A DNA stretch of 64,000 nucleotides from an uncultured Prevotellaceae bacterium (lineage in GTDB: Bacteria > Bacteroidota > Bacteroidia > Bacteroidales > Bacteroidaceae), in assembly GCA_900318775.1 (NCBI GenBank), contig ONLY01000005.1, forward strand, positions 53,190 through 117,189. The letters run 5' to 3'. Position 1 is the stretch's first letter. The number at the start of each line of letters is the position of its first letter. Of the stretch, positions 1 through 7,901 are shown piece by piece. The position numbers were made by a program, and so were the translations under genes. The notes under the pieces are model-generated. The model was not told where the DNA came from and did no database searches. It was given only the letters and a program-made list of their open reading frames with translations.

Positions 1-1302
1 CAATTGCTCATTGTTTTGGCCATGATCTTTATTGGTGCCAAAGTGGGCGGTATTGGCTTGGGCATCTACGGCATGGTGGGTGTATTCTTGTTGGTATTCG
101 TTTTTGGGCAAGAGCCCGGAGCCATCCCTATTGATGTGATGCTCATCATTGTGAGTGTTATTACGGCTTCGTCTGCCCTACAGGCGGCAGGTGGACTTGA
201 TTATATGGTCAATCATGCAGCACGTTTTCTGAGAAAGCATCCCAACCGCATTACGTTCTATGCACCACTCACTACGTGGCTTTTCAGTTTGCTGGCAGGG
301 ACTGCTCACACTTGCTATGCTCTGTTGCCTATTATTTCGGAGATAGCCTATAAAGAGAAAGTGCGCCCAGAACGTCCACTAAGTGTAGCCACCATATCTG
401 CATCGCTGGGCATTACAGGTTCACCTGTATCGGCAGCTACGGCTGCGATTCTGTCGCAGTCGCTGTTGGGTGGCAAAGGTGTCGGCATGGATGATATTCT
501 TATGGTCACGATGCCAGCATCTCTTGTTGCCATATTGGTGGCATCGTTTGTGCAGAACTATGTGGGTAAGCCATTAGAGGCGGATCCTGAATATCAGCGG
601 CGACTCCGTGAAGGGCTCTTTTGTAATCAAGAACAGACCGGTGATAACACGCCGTCAATCAATCCTCGAGCCAAATGGGCTGTGGCGGCTTTCTTGTTAG
701 GGGTGGTATTGGTGGTGCTGTTTGGCAGTGTCCCAAGCTTACGCCCTTCTTTTCGTGGTGAGACGCTGAGCATGAGTGCCACCATTGAGATAGTGATGAT
801 GAGTGTTGCCGCCTTGATACTGTTGGTTGGAAAGGCTGATGTACAAAAGGCTGCTAAGGGGAATGTATTCAGCTCGGGTATGAACGCTATGGTATCCATC
901 TTTGGCGTAGCCTGGATGGGCAGCACATTCTTCGAAGGTAACCATGAAGTGATTCTCGGCAGTATAGAAGGCGTGTTTACGGCATATCCTCTTCTCTTCG
1001 CCATTCCGCTGTTTCTGTTCAGCATCATGTTGTTTTCACAGGCTGCGACAGCCAAAATACTTTATCCTATAGGATTAGCATTGGGTGTTCCTCCGCTAGT
1101 GCTGTTAGCGCTTTTTCCAGCTGTGAACGGCTACTTCTTCCTTCCCAACTATCCCACAGAAGTGGCTGCCATTGGTTTTGACCGGACGGGAACAACACGT
1201 ATAGGGCGCTATGTAATAAACCATTCGTTCCAACTAGCAGGTTTTATCACTACGATTGTCTCAATAGGCGTAGGCTATTTGATTATAACGTTGCTGTATT
1301 AA
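1..1302 (+). CDS. dcuB: Anaerobic C4-dicarboxylate transporter, DcuA/DcuB family (5' end cut by window edge)
   Basis: This is a polytopic inner-membrane protein of the Dcu family, which exchanges fumarate, malate or aspartate for succinate during anaerobic fumarate respiration. The reading frame is open from base 1 (CAA, then TTG), so the start codon and a few residues lie outside the window; 433 residues are visible, close to the usual 430-446. The N-terminal stretch FIGAKVGGIGLGIYGMVG and the segment AGTAHTCYALLPIISEIA are typical of the family, and about ten hydrophobic segments follow. DcuA and DcuB cannot be separated by eye. It is followed by a long gene-poor gap and then two tRNA genes on the opposite strand. 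The family call is secure and the substrate direction is inferred. Confidence 0.93.
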   Translation, partial: QLLIVLAMIFIGAKVGGIGLGIYGMVGVFLLVFVFGQEPGAIPIDVMLIIVSVITASSALQAAGGLDYMVNHAARFLRKHPNRITFYAPLTTWLFSLLAGTAHTCYALLPIISEIAYKEKVRPERPLSVATISASLGITGSPVSAATAAILSQSLLGGKGVGMDDILMVTMPASLVAILVASFVQNYVGKPLEADPEYQRRLREGLFCNQEQTGDNTPSINPRAKWAVAAFLLGVVLVVLFGSVPSLRPSFRGETLSMSATIEIVMMSVAALILLVGKADVQKAAKGNVFSSGMNAMVSIFGVAWMGSTFFEGNHEVILGSIEGVFTAYPLLFAIPLFLFSIMLFSQAATAKILYPIGLALGVPPLVLLALFPAVNGYFFLPNYPTEVAAIGFDRTGTTRIGRYVINHSFQLAGFITTIVSIGVGYLIITLLY

Positions 1303-1950
1303 AATTATTACTGTCCGCTAAACATCATAGAAAATCCCTCTACCCCTTGAAACCCAGGAGTTGAGTGACTTTTCCTTTTCAGTAAGCCCCATATTTGTAT
1401 AACCCAAATCTGGATTTTGATGGCATTGCTGCTCTCGCCATAGAAGTATCTGAGTGGAAAATTCTGCTTTACTTGATATGTTTATTTCGCTAAAAGTTGC
1501 AAATGGTAGCTGTTTTAGCGGAATAAACGTGTTTTTATTCAAAATTTAACATTTGAATGGCTGTAATGATTTTATCTGAATCAGTTGAAGCTTTATAGTT
1601 GTTTTTTCGATTTCTTCGTAAAAAAACGATTATTACGCAATAAAAGAGTGTTTGTTGGTGCTAATAATGAACCTTTGGGTAGACTATCTCTGGAAAACGT
1701 TGTTTCAATTGAGGACATGACTATCCCTAATGGCTATCATCCCATTTGAGGGCGTTTAAAGATATTGGATTGCACACTTTCCTTGTTAGGTTACCTTTAT
1801 ATTCACATGCTTGCATAGGGATAAGTATCTTTGTTTTCGTCATCGTCATTGTGAAAACATTTCATGTGCTCTCAAGTAATCGCACTAAATTACAGAAGGT
1901 CACCCAAAGGTCACTTTGAGCGTTCTATGTTCACCTCATGTTCACCAATA
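1303..1950. other. Gene-poor gap after dcuB
   Basis: No gene is convincing here. A 74-codon minus-strand frame (1318-1542) is open, but I recognise no family; it could be a decayed gene tail. Two pairs of short direct repeats with an 11-bp period stand out: AAGGTCAC at 1896-1903 and 1907-1914, and ATGTTCACC at 1927-1935 and 1938-1946. Their role is unknown. Confidence 0.5.
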
Positions 1951-1985
1951 AAAGAAAAAGCACCTACAAAATCTTTGTAAGTGCT
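1951..1985 (-). terminator. Rho-independent terminator of the tRNA operon
   Basis: The arms at 1959-1970 and 1974-1985 form a stem (AGCAC and TACAAA blocks around one mismatch) with a 3-nt loop. Read on the minus strand the stem is followed by a T-rich run (TTTTTCTTTT), as expected for an intrinsic terminator directly downstream of the tRNA-Met gene. Confidence 0.8.
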
Positions 1986-1997
1986 TGATTTTTAGCG

Positions 1998-2071
1998 TGG
2001 ACCAGCTTGGGCTTGAACCAAGGACCTCCAGATTATGAGTCTGTTGCTCTAACCAACTGAGCTACAAGTCC
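1998..2071 (-). tRNA. tRNA-Met (anticodon CAT)
   Basis: The 74-nt cloverleaf begins GGACTTGTAGCTCAGTTGG. The anticodon loop is CTCATAA on a CAGA/TCTG stem, giving CAT, and the T arm is CTTGG-TTCAAGC-CCAAG. CCA is not encoded. The body matches elongator tRNA-Met of Bacteroidales as I remember it rather than lysidine-type tRNA-Ile. It is transcribed after tRNA-Gln, with 88 bp between the two. Confidence 0.92.
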
Positions 2072-2159
2072 GATGGAGTGAAAAAATGACATCGTCGGGA
2101 CTAGGATGCTTGGGGCGAGAGCCTTGGGCAAGGTGCCGTGGATGCCGTTTCCTCTTGAG

Positions 2160-2230
2160 TTGTGCTACCAGGATTCGAACCTGGAATGACAGAACCAAAA
2201 CCTGTAGTGTTACCATTACACCATAGCACA
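2160..2230 (-). tRNA. tRNA-Gln (anticodon TTG)
   Basis: The 71-nt cloverleaf has acceptor arms TGTGCTA and TAGCACA, a D arm containing GGTGTAATGGTAACAC, the anticodon loop TTTTGGT on an ACAGG/TCTGT stem, and the T arm CCAGG-TTCGAAT-CCTGG. CCA is not encoded. It is the first gene of a two-tRNA minus-strand unit with its own promoter and terminator. Confidence 0.94.
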
Positions 2231-2265
2231 ATCCTCATATAGCATTCGTTTACTGAATGCGGCTG

Positions 2266-2297
2266 CAAAGTTATGGCTTTATTTTTGATTTCCCAAA
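2266..2297 (-). promoter_or_regulatory. Bacteroidetes-type promoter of the tRNA-Gln/tRNA-Met unit
   Basis: On the minus strand TTTG (2294-2297) is followed by 20 bp and TAACTTTG (2266-2273). This is the -33/-7 pattern read by the Bacteroidetes primary sigma factor, with the same spacing as the rRNA promoter at the right end of the window. Confidence 0.8.
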
Positions 2298-2333
2298 AGT
2301 TTTGAGGAAAAATAAGGAAAAGTCTTGTTTTTA

Positions 2334-2364
2334 TTTGTCTTTTCGTGGATTATACGTACCTTTG
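2334..2364 (+). promoter_or_regulatory. Bacteroidetes-type promoter for psd-pssA
   Basis: TTTG (2334-2337), 19 bp, then TACCTTTG (2357-2364). The -7 box falls inside the extended GTG-initiated psd frame, which argues that translation starts downstream at 2399 or 2405. Confidence 0.75.
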
Positions 2365-2398
2365 CATTCAATCTCGCTGCATTTGCGGCATAAAAGAG

Positions 2399-3112
2399 AT
2401 GTCTATGTCTAAAGAGAAACCACTAATCCATAATAAGCGCAGAAACAAGATTCGTTTGCATCATGAGGGTAAGCACACTTTGCTCTATGCGGGGATTTTG
2501 GCTGCCATCATCATTAGTTTGGCTTGGATGTCAAGAGGAACGCTATATTGGGGTTCTTATGTGGTCATTGCCATTGTGCTGGCCGTATATGGCATTCTGC
2601 TGAACTTTTTCCGTTGTCCGATTCGTATGTTTAATGGTCCTACCAACAAGTCTGTGGTGGCTCCTGCGGATGGTCATGTGGTGGTAATCGAAGAAGTGGA
2701 GGAGACAGAGTATTTCCATGACCGCCGCTTGATGGTGTCCATCTTCATGAGCTTGACGAATGTGCATGCTAATTGGATTCCATGTGAGGGTACGGTGGTG
2801 AAGGTGGCGCATCAGGACGGCAATTACCTGAAGGCTTATCTCCCAAAGGCAAGTACGGAGAATGAGCGCTCTATGGTGGTCATCCGCACGCCTCATGGTG
2901 TGGAGGTGATGGCTCGTCAGATTGCAGGTGCAATGGCTCGTCGCATTGTCACCTACGCGAAGGAAGGTGAAGAGTGCTTCATTGATGACCATATGGGCTT
3001 CATCAAGTTTGGTAGCCGTGTGGATGTATATCTGCCGCTGGGTACTGAGGTGTTAGTGAAGATGGGGCAGGCTACTGTGGGTGATGAGACGCTGATTGCC
3101 CGTTTGCAATGA
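2399..3112 (+). CDS. psd: Phosphatidylserine decarboxylase
   Basis: It decarboxylates phosphatidylserine to phosphatidylethanolamine at the inner membrane, the last step of PE synthesis. The protein has 237 residues and belongs to the short form of the family. Hydrophobic segments lie near residues 25-60. The [12 protein letters not shown] and [11 protein letters not shown] motifs carry the conserved Asp and His. Gly205-Ser206 in the KFGSRVD motif is the self-cleavage site that makes the pyruvoyl cofactor. The frame is open back to a GTG at 2345, but that region holds the promoter, so ATG 2399 (or ATG 2405) is preferred. pssA, the preceding pathway step, follows 81 bp downstream, so the two are probably co-transcribed. 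Confidence 0.95.
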   Translation: MSMSKEKPLIHNKRRNKIRLHHEGKHTLLYAGILAAIIISLAWMSRGTLYWGSYVVIAIVLAVYGILLNFFRCPIRMFNGPTNKSVVAPADGHVVVIEEVEETEYFHDRRLMVSIFMSLTNVHANWIPCEGTVVKVAHQDGNYLKAYLPKASTENERSMVVIRTPHGVEVMARQIAGAMARRIVTYAKEGEECFIDDHMGFIKFGSRVDVYLPLGTEVLVKMGQATVGDETLIARLQ

Positions 3113-3193
3113 TGCCGATGGCGTTTTTCCTGCATGTTGCTGGGTAAATGCTGTATGCGCAGAATATAAGTGTTTAACAGAACATTATAGATA

Positions 3194-3946
3194 ATGAAAA
3201 AGCATATACCGAATATTATTACTTGTTGCAATCTGATTTGTGGATGTGTTGCTACATATGCAGCATTCTACCACGGTTATCAGGTTGCATTTCTTTTTAT
3301 TTTATTAGGTGCGTTCTTCGATTTCTTTGATGGAATGTCGGCTCGTGCTTTGGGTGTGAGTGGCAAGTTGGGCCTTGAACTCGATTCCTTGGCTGATTGC
3401 GTCACCTTTGGCGTTGCTCCTTCAGCGATGCTCTTCACGTTATTCAATCACGTGGCATATCCTGCATTCATGGGCAGTGAGTTCTTTTTCCGCCTGATGC
3501 CTTTCACGGCTTTCTTGATGGCGGCCTTTTCTGCTTTGCGCTTGGCAAAGTTCAATATTGATGAGCGTCAGCATACGAGTTTCATAGGCATGCCTACTCC
3601 TGCCAATGCCATCTTTTGGGGTGCTTTGTTGACGAGCAGTGAGGCATGGCTAACAAGTCCGCGTTTCAACGCTTTGTTCTTGTTCTTGTTCATGTTGCTG
3701 TTCTGTTGGCTATTGGTTTGTGAGGTTCCCATGTTTGCTTTCAAGAGCTTGTCATGGCAGAATGACAAGATCAAGTTCTTGTACCTTGGGCTTTCGTTGC
3801 TGATTTTGGCAGGTGGCGCTGTAGTGGGAAGCACTCATCCTGAATTAGGTGTATGGATGGGTTTGTTCCGAGGTGTAGCATGCTGCATCGGACTTTATGT
3901 CTTGATGTCCATCGTGGCATCTGTTTTGCCTCAAGATAGGAGTTAA
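3194..3946 (+). CDS. pssA: CDP-diacylglycerol--serine O-phosphatidyltransferase
   Basis: It makes phosphatidylserine from CDP-diacylglycerol and L-serine, supplying the substrate of the psd product encoded just upstream. The protein has 250 residues and several membrane segments. The CDP-alcohol phosphotransferase signature is complete: Asp46-Gly47, Ala50-Arg51, Gly60, Asp64 and Asp68 fit D-G-x2-A-R-x8-G-x3-D-x3-D. The N-terminus MKKHIPNIITCCNL is typical of the family. No terminator separates it from the DUF4834 gene 41 bp downstream, suggesting one transcript for all three genes. Confidence 0.96.
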   Translation: MKKHIPNIITCCNLICGCVATYAAFYHGYQVAFLFILLGAFFDFFDGMSARALGVSGKLGLELDSLADCVTFGVAPSAMLFTLFNHVAYPAFMGSEFFFRLMPFTAFLMAAFSALRLAKFNIDERQHTSFIGMPTPANAIFWGALLTSSEAWLTSPRFNALFLFLFMLLFCWLLVCEVPMFAFKSLSWQNDKIKFLYLGLSLLILAGGAVVGSTHPELGVWMGLFRGVACCIGLYVLMSIVASVLPQDRS

Positions 3947-3987
3947 GAGGGGAACGAACTCCTTTTAGCTAACGACAGAACAGTTTT

Positions 3988-4293
3988 ATGTCTATCATTT
4001 TACCGATTTTATTTCTTATCCTCTTCATCATGATGGGGCTTGTGGCTCTAGGGCTCACGTTGCTGAGTCGTTTGGTGGGAGGTCTTCGCAACTTGCGCAC
4101 GTTGTTCCGTATGTTTACAGGTGGAAAGGCGCAGGGTGCTTGGCGTGGTTCTGCCAAATCGTCATCTTCAGACAATTCTTCACGTGCATATAGCAATGCA
4201 TCTTCATCGGACAAAAGGGAGACTCAAGCAAATGACAAGATGTTTGGGCACAATGAGGGTACTTACGTAGAGTTTGAGGAGGTGCGGGAGTAA
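3988..4293 (+). CDS. DUF4834-like small membrane protein
   Basis: This is a 101-residue protein with one strong hydrophobic segment (about residues 2-27), a basic stretch and a Ser-rich polar tail ending in an acidic EFEEVRE. From memory, DUF4834 proteins sit next to pssA in Bacteroidales genomes, which fits the position here; their function is unknown to me. The gene ends six bases before the convergent proA stop, and no terminator fits in that space, so the two transcripts may overlap. Confidence 0.75.
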   Translation: MSIILPILFLILFIMMGLVALGLTLLSRLVGGLRNLRTLFRMFTGGKAQGAWRGSAKSSSSDNSSRAYSNASSSDKRETQANDKMFGHNEGTYVEFEEVRE

Positions 4294-4299
4294 CCCAAC

Positions 4300-5547
4300 T
4301 TATTTAGGACGAACTTGTCCGTCCCCTTCAATCAGCCATTTGTAGGTGCAGATTTCTTCCAGTGCCATAGGCCCGCGTGCATGGAGTTTTTGGGTGGAGA
4401 TGCCAATCTCGGCTCCGAGGCCGAACTGTGCACCATCGGTGAACGAGGTGGGTGCATTGTGATAGACGCAAGCGGCATCTACCTGAGCCATGAACTGGTT
4501 GGCTGTGGAGCGATTTTCCGTGATGATGCACTCTGAGTGTCCTGAACCGAAACGTCTGATGTGTCGGATAGCTTCCTCTGCTGACACCACAGTCTTGATG
4601 GCCATTGTATAGGCTTGGAATTCGGTGCCATAGCTTTCCTCTGTGGATGGCTTCAGCAGCTCTGCAGGATAGTTCCCGTTGAGTACGGCAAGGGCTGGTT
4701 CGTCGGCATAGATGAGCACGTTGCTGGCCTTGAGCGGTTCGCAGATGGCAGGGAGGTCTGCCAGGCGGTCAGCATGAATGAGTGTGCAATCCAGCGCGTT
4801 GCAGACGCTCACGCGGCGTGTCTTGGCATTGTTGATGATGCGTGCACCCTTTTCCGTGTCGCCATCCTTGTCGAAGTATGCATGGCACACACCGGCACCT
4901 GTCTCGATGACAGGCACAGATGCCTCTTGGCGTACGAAGTCGATGAGACGTTTGCTGCCGCGTGGAATCACAAGGTCCACGTATCCGTTAGCGTGCAGCA
5001 AAGCTCCTGTAGCCTCATGAGTGGCAGGCAAGAGAGTGATGGCATGCTCGTTGATGCCAAAATCTTTGAGCACCGACTGGATGAGGCCTACGATGGCGCG
5101 GTTGCTGTCGTCGGCGTCTTTGCCGCCTTTCAGGATGCAGGCGCTGCCCGCTTTGAGGCAGAGCGCAAACACGTCGAAAGTTACGTTTGGACGGGCTTCA
5201 TACACGATGCCGATGACGCCGAACGGAACACTTACGCGCTTCAGGTCCAGACCATTAGGAAGTACTGAGTGCTTCAGTACTTTGCCGAGAGGTGAGGGTA
5301 GGGTAGCCACGTTGCGTGTGTCGCCTGCAATGCCTTCCAGACGTTCCTTCGTCAGCTTCAGACGGTCATACATGGGGTTGGCAGCATCCATTCTTGCCAA
5401 GTCTTTAGCATTGGCAGCCAAGATGGTGTCAGTTTCGGCAAGGGCTTTATCAGCCACAGCCATCAGCACTTGGTTGATGGTATCGTTGCTCAGCAGGGCA
5501 AGGTCAATGCTTGCCTCTTTTGACGCTTGGAAAATATCTTCTAACAT
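4300..5547 (-). CDS. proA: Glutamate-5-semialdehyde dehydrogenase (gamma-glutamyl phosphate reductase)
   Basis: It reduces gamma-glutamyl phosphate to glutamate-5-semialdehyde with NADPH, the second step of proline synthesis; the product cyclises to pyrroline-5-carboxylate. The protein has 415 residues, normal for the family. [19 protein letters not shown] and [13 protein letters not shown] are characteristic, and the catalytic Cys lies in [14 protein letters not shown] 5547 is chosen because homologues begin MLxDIF; it overlaps the proB stop codon by seven bases, implying translational coupling. The frame also contains ATG 5562. It is the last gene of the activase-proB-proA unit. Confidence 0.96.
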   Translation of the reverse strand: MLEDIFQASKEASIDLALLSNDTINQVLMAVADKALAETDTILAANAKDLARMDAANPMYDRLKLTKERLEGIAGDTRNVATLPSPLGKVLKHSVLPNGLDLKRVSVPFGVIGIVYEARPNVTFDVFALCLKAGSACILKGGKDADDSNRAIVGLIQSVLKDFGINEHAITLLPATHEATGALLHANGYVDLVIPRGSKRLIDFVRQEASVPVIETGAGVCHAYFDKDGDTEKGARIINNAKTRRVSVCNALDCTLIHADRLADLPAICEPLKASNVLIYADEPALAVLNGNYPAELLKPSTEESYGTEFQAYTMAIKTVVSAEEAIRHIRRFGSGHSECIITENRSTANQFMAQVDAACVYHNAPTSFTDGAQFGLGAEIGISTQKLHARGPMALEEICTYKWLIEGDGQVRPK

Positions 5548-6305
5548 AGGAATTCTGTGCATGGGGTGTTGTCCCTGTCGTTCATGAGTTTCACGAGGAT
5601 GTCATCTCTCTTGCCGTTGGCAATGACAACGCTGATGCCAGCTGCAGCGGTTTGTGTGGCCACGTTCGACTTGCTCTTCATGCCGCCACGTCCAGCCTTT
5701 GATTTCTTTGTCTGGATGTAGTCGCTCAGGTCTTTGCCGGGCTTGACGATGCTGATGAGGCGTGACTCAGGGTCGGATGGGTCGCCTGTGAAGATGCCGT
5801 CGATGTTGCTCAGGATGATGAGCATCTGCGATTGTGTCATCTGTGCCATGAGGCCAGAGAGCTCGTCGTTATCGGTAAACATGAGCTCTGTAACTGACAC
5901 AGTGTCATTCTCGTTCACGATGGGCAGCACGCCGTTCTCCAGCATCACGCGCATACAGTTCTCCTGATTCTTGCGGTGTTCCGAGTCGGAGAAGTTCTCC
6001 TTGGTGGTCAACACTTGTCCCACTGGGATACCGTATTCTCTGAACAGCTCGAAGTAGCGGTTTATCAACTTTGCCTGACCTACGGCAGAAAAGAGCTGAC
6101 GCTGATCCACTGAATCAAGGTCGTGCTGGATGTGCTTCAGTTCGCTGCGTCCGCTGGCCACAGCACCAGATGACACTAAGATGATTTCGTGTCCTTGGCT
6201 GCGCAAGGTGGCAATCTGGTCAACCAGAGCCGACATACGAGTCACATCGAGCGACCCGTCTGTTCTTGTCAGCACGTTGCTGCCTATCTTAATCGTAATT
6301 CGCAT
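5541..6305 (-). CDS. proB: Glutamate 5-kinase, short form without PUA domain
   Basis: It phosphorylates L-glutamate, the committed step of proline synthesis, and is normally feedback-inhibited by proline. The 254 residues form only the amino-acid-kinase domain ([11 protein letters not shown] at the N-terminus, then [20 protein letters not shown] and GRGGMKSK); the C-terminal PUA domain of the 367-residue E. coli enzyme is absent, which as I recall is usual in Bacteroidetes. The start lies 5 bp from the end of the glycyl radical activase gene, and the end overlaps proA, so the three genes are almost certainly one transcript. Confidence 0.96.
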   Translation of the reverse strand: MRITIKIGSNVLTRTDGSLDVTRMSALVDQIATLRSQGHEIILVSSGAVASGRSELKHIQHDLDSVDQRQLFSAVGQAKLINRYFELFREYGIPVGQVLTTKENFSDSEHRKNQENCMRVMLENGVLPIVNENDTVSVTELMFTDNDELSGLMAQMTQSQMLIILSNIDGIFTGDPSDPESRLISIVKPGKDLSDYIQTKKSKAGRGGMKSKSNVATQTAAAGISVVIANGKRDDILVKLMNDRDNTPCTEFLC

Positions 6306-6310
6306 CTATA

Positions 6311-7216
6311 TTATCCTCCTATTTTTGTATTCAATCCATATTGTCTCATGATGTCCAGCGCATGCTGCTGCACCTCTTCCGAGGGAGCCTCCATGTGGAG
6401 CGCTGCGGGATTGTATTCTGTTCCCAGTCGTGCATGCTTGCCGATACCCACATCATGATACACCAACAGATTCACCACCTCGGGCTTTGTGGGCAATGAC
6501 GCCAGAAAGGCGGCCGATGCCTTCAGGTTCTCGTCGTCAGCATTCACGCCGATGATGAGAGGGATGCGAATCCAGAAGGTATGTCCCAATTCGCTCAGCA
6601 TACGGATGTTGGCAAGTATCTGTTCGTTAGCCACACGGGTGTAGAACTTGTGTCGTTCGCTGTCCATCAGCTTCAGGTCAACAAGGAATAACTCGCAGCG
6701 TTCCGCCACTCTCCGTACGTTCTCAGCCGAGGCAAATAGGGTGGTGTCCACCGTTCTGTGTATGCCTCTCTTGCCCAGCTCGTCCAGCACTTCGCACAGA
6801 TAGTCTGTGTGCATCAGCGGCTCGCCTCCGCACATCGTCACGCCGCCCCCGCTTTCTTCCATCACAGCACGTTCCTTCTCCACCACGGCCATCAGGTCCT
6901 CCATCTTCCATTCCTTCCCAGCCATTTCCAGGGCCAGTGTCGGGCATTCGTCTGTGCACTTCCCGCAAGCCACACAATGCCCCTGGTCCTTGATGCCGTC
7001 AGCTGTAAGCACCAAGTTCTTTTCTGGGCACGCTTCTACGCAGCTTTGGCATCCGATGCACTTTTTCTTGGTGTACATCTTCACGGGTTTCTCCTCAAGC
7101 CCTTCGGGGTTGTGGCACCACACACACCGCAAGGGACAGCCTTTCATGAAAAAGGTTGTCCTGATGCCTGGTCCATCGTTGATGGCGAATCGCTTGATGT
7201 CGAAAATCAGTGCCAT
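6311..7216 (-). CDS. hypE: Glycyl radical enzyme activase, probable hydroxyproline dehydratase activase
   Basis: This radical-SAM enzyme uses S-adenosylmethionine and a [4Fe-4S] cluster to place a glycyl radical on its partner. The radical-SAM motif is Cys27-x3-Cys31-x2-Cys34. Two ferredoxin-type clusters follow (Cys53/56/59/63 and Cys81/84/87/91), an insert found in activases of dehydratase-type glycyl radical enzymes and absent from the classical pyruvate formate-lyase activase. The length, 301 residues, fits. GGGVTMCGGEPL is the SAM-binding GGE region. The HypD-like enzyme it presumably activates is encoded upstream on the same strand, separated by msrA. A promoter and four 21-bp repeats lie just upstream. 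The family call is firm; the HypE name rests on the neighbour. Confidence 0.88.
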   Translation of the reverse strand: MALIFDIKRFAINDGPGIRTTFFMKGCPLRCVWCHNPEGLEEKPVKMYTKKKCIGCQSCVEACPEKNLVLTADGIKDQGHCVACGKCTDECPTLALEMAGKEWKMEDLMAVVEKERAVMEESGGGVTMCGGEPLMHTDYLCEVLDELGKRGIHRTVDTTLFASAENVRRVAERCELFLVDLKLMDSERHKFYTRVANEQILANIRMLSELGHTFWIRIPLIIGVNADDENLKASAAFLASLPTKPEVVNLLVYHDVGIGKHARLGTEYNPAALHMEAPSEEVQQHALDIMRQYGLNTKIGG

Positions 7217-7235
7217 TTTGCCCTTAATGTGGCCA

Positions 7236-7268
7236 CAAAGTTACTGCTTTTCTCTGGAACGGCACAAG
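7236..7268 (-). promoter_or_regulatory. Promoter for the activase-proB-proA unit
   Basis: On the minus strand CTTG (7265-7268), 21 bp, then TAACTTTG (7236-7243), ending about 20 bp before the hypE start. The hypD promoter has the same CTTG-N21 arrangement. An array of 21-bp repeats abuts the -33 side. Confidence 0.7.
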
Positions 7269-7281
7269 ATTTGTCTTACTT

Positions 7282-7363
7282 ATTCATAAGTTGCGAACAA
7301 TTATTCGTAAGTTATGAATAATTATTCCAAACTTATGAACAATTATCCATAACTTATGAACGA
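7282..7363. repeat. Four tandem 21-bp semi-palindromic repeats between msrA and hypE
   Basis: Units lie at 7282-7302, 7303-7323, 7324-7344 and 7345-7363 (the last one is shorter and overlaps the msrA stop codon). Each follows ATTC-ATAAGTT-ATGAACAATT, and the core TTCATAAGTTATGAA is nearly self-complementary. The 21-bp period is two helical turns, so every copy faces the same side of the DNA. The array ends 13 bp upstream of the -33 box of the activase promoter. It looks like a multi-site operator; it could also help end msrA transcription through secondary structure. Confidence 0.8.
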
Positions 7364-7863
7364 CTTGCCTTGCGGGCAAATTCGAACAGCGCTACAGGCA
7401 GGTGGCAATATCCGTCGGGGTTCTTGTCAAGATAGTCCTGATGGCGCTCGTCGGCTGGATAGAAGCTCTGCAGAGGCTCCACTTCTACGGCGATGGGAGC
7501 ATCGAGGTTCTTTTGCTCTTCGGCAAACACCTCTTGAATGACGGGCAGGTCAGTATCGGCGGTGTAATACACGCCAGTTCTGTAGCGTGTGCCCTCGTCG
7601 TGTCCCTGCTTGTTGAGGCTGGTAGGGTCGATAGCCTTGAAGAACATCTGGAGGAGGAACTTCAAATCGACCACAGCATCGTCATACTGGATGCGTACCG
7701 TCTCAGCATAGTCCGTCGTGTCCGTATAAACTTCTTCGTAAGTGGGGTCAGTTGTCTGTCCGTTGGCAAATCCCACTTCCGTGTTTGTCACTCCCTTTAT
7801 CTGCTTGAAATAGTGCTCGGTGCCCCAAAAGCAGCCGCCAGCAAGAAATATGTCTTTTATCAT
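7354..7863 (-). CDS. msrA: Peptide-methionine (S)-S-oxide reductase
   Basis: It repairs methionine-S-sulfoxide in proteins with thioredoxin as reductant. The 169-residue protein begins MIKDIFLAGGCFWG with the catalytic Cys11 in the GCFWG motif; VGFANGQTTDPTYEEV, YRTGVYYT and HQDYLDKNPDGYCH follow as in other MsrA proteins. The frame is open for another 158 codons upstream, but that stretch is antisense-frame noise inside hypD, so ATG 7863 is the start. It lies 38 bp downstream of hypD and is probably co-transcribed, perhaps protecting a radical enzyme made by an anaerobe. Confidence 0.96.
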   Translation of the reverse strand: MIKDIFLAGGCFWGTEHYFKQIKGVTNTEVGFANGQTTDPTYEEVYTDTTDYAETVRIQYDDAVVDLKFLLQMFFKAIDPTSLNKQGHDEGTRYRTGVYYTADTDLPVIQEVFAEEQKNLDAPIAVEVEPLQSFYPADERHQDYLDKNPDGYCHLPVALFEFARKASRS

Positions 7864-7901
7864 GTTCGTGTATTTGCTGTAGATGTGAGTGTTGTTGCTG
7901 A

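Noticed and set aside
1318..1542. 74-codon minus-strand frame after dcuB
   Set aside because: Not recognised, no promoter and no operon partner; kept only as a remark in the gap entry because it might be a gene fragment.
1998..2071. Reading the CAT anticodon tRNA as initiator Met or lysidine tRNA-Ile
   Set aside because: It pairs at position 1-72 (initiators usually do not), and its body matches elongator tRNA-Met rather than the tRNA-Ile2 I remember.
2345..2398. GTG-initiated N-terminal extension of psd
   Set aside because: The -7 promoter box TACCTTTG lies within these codons, so they are unlikely to be transcribed in full.
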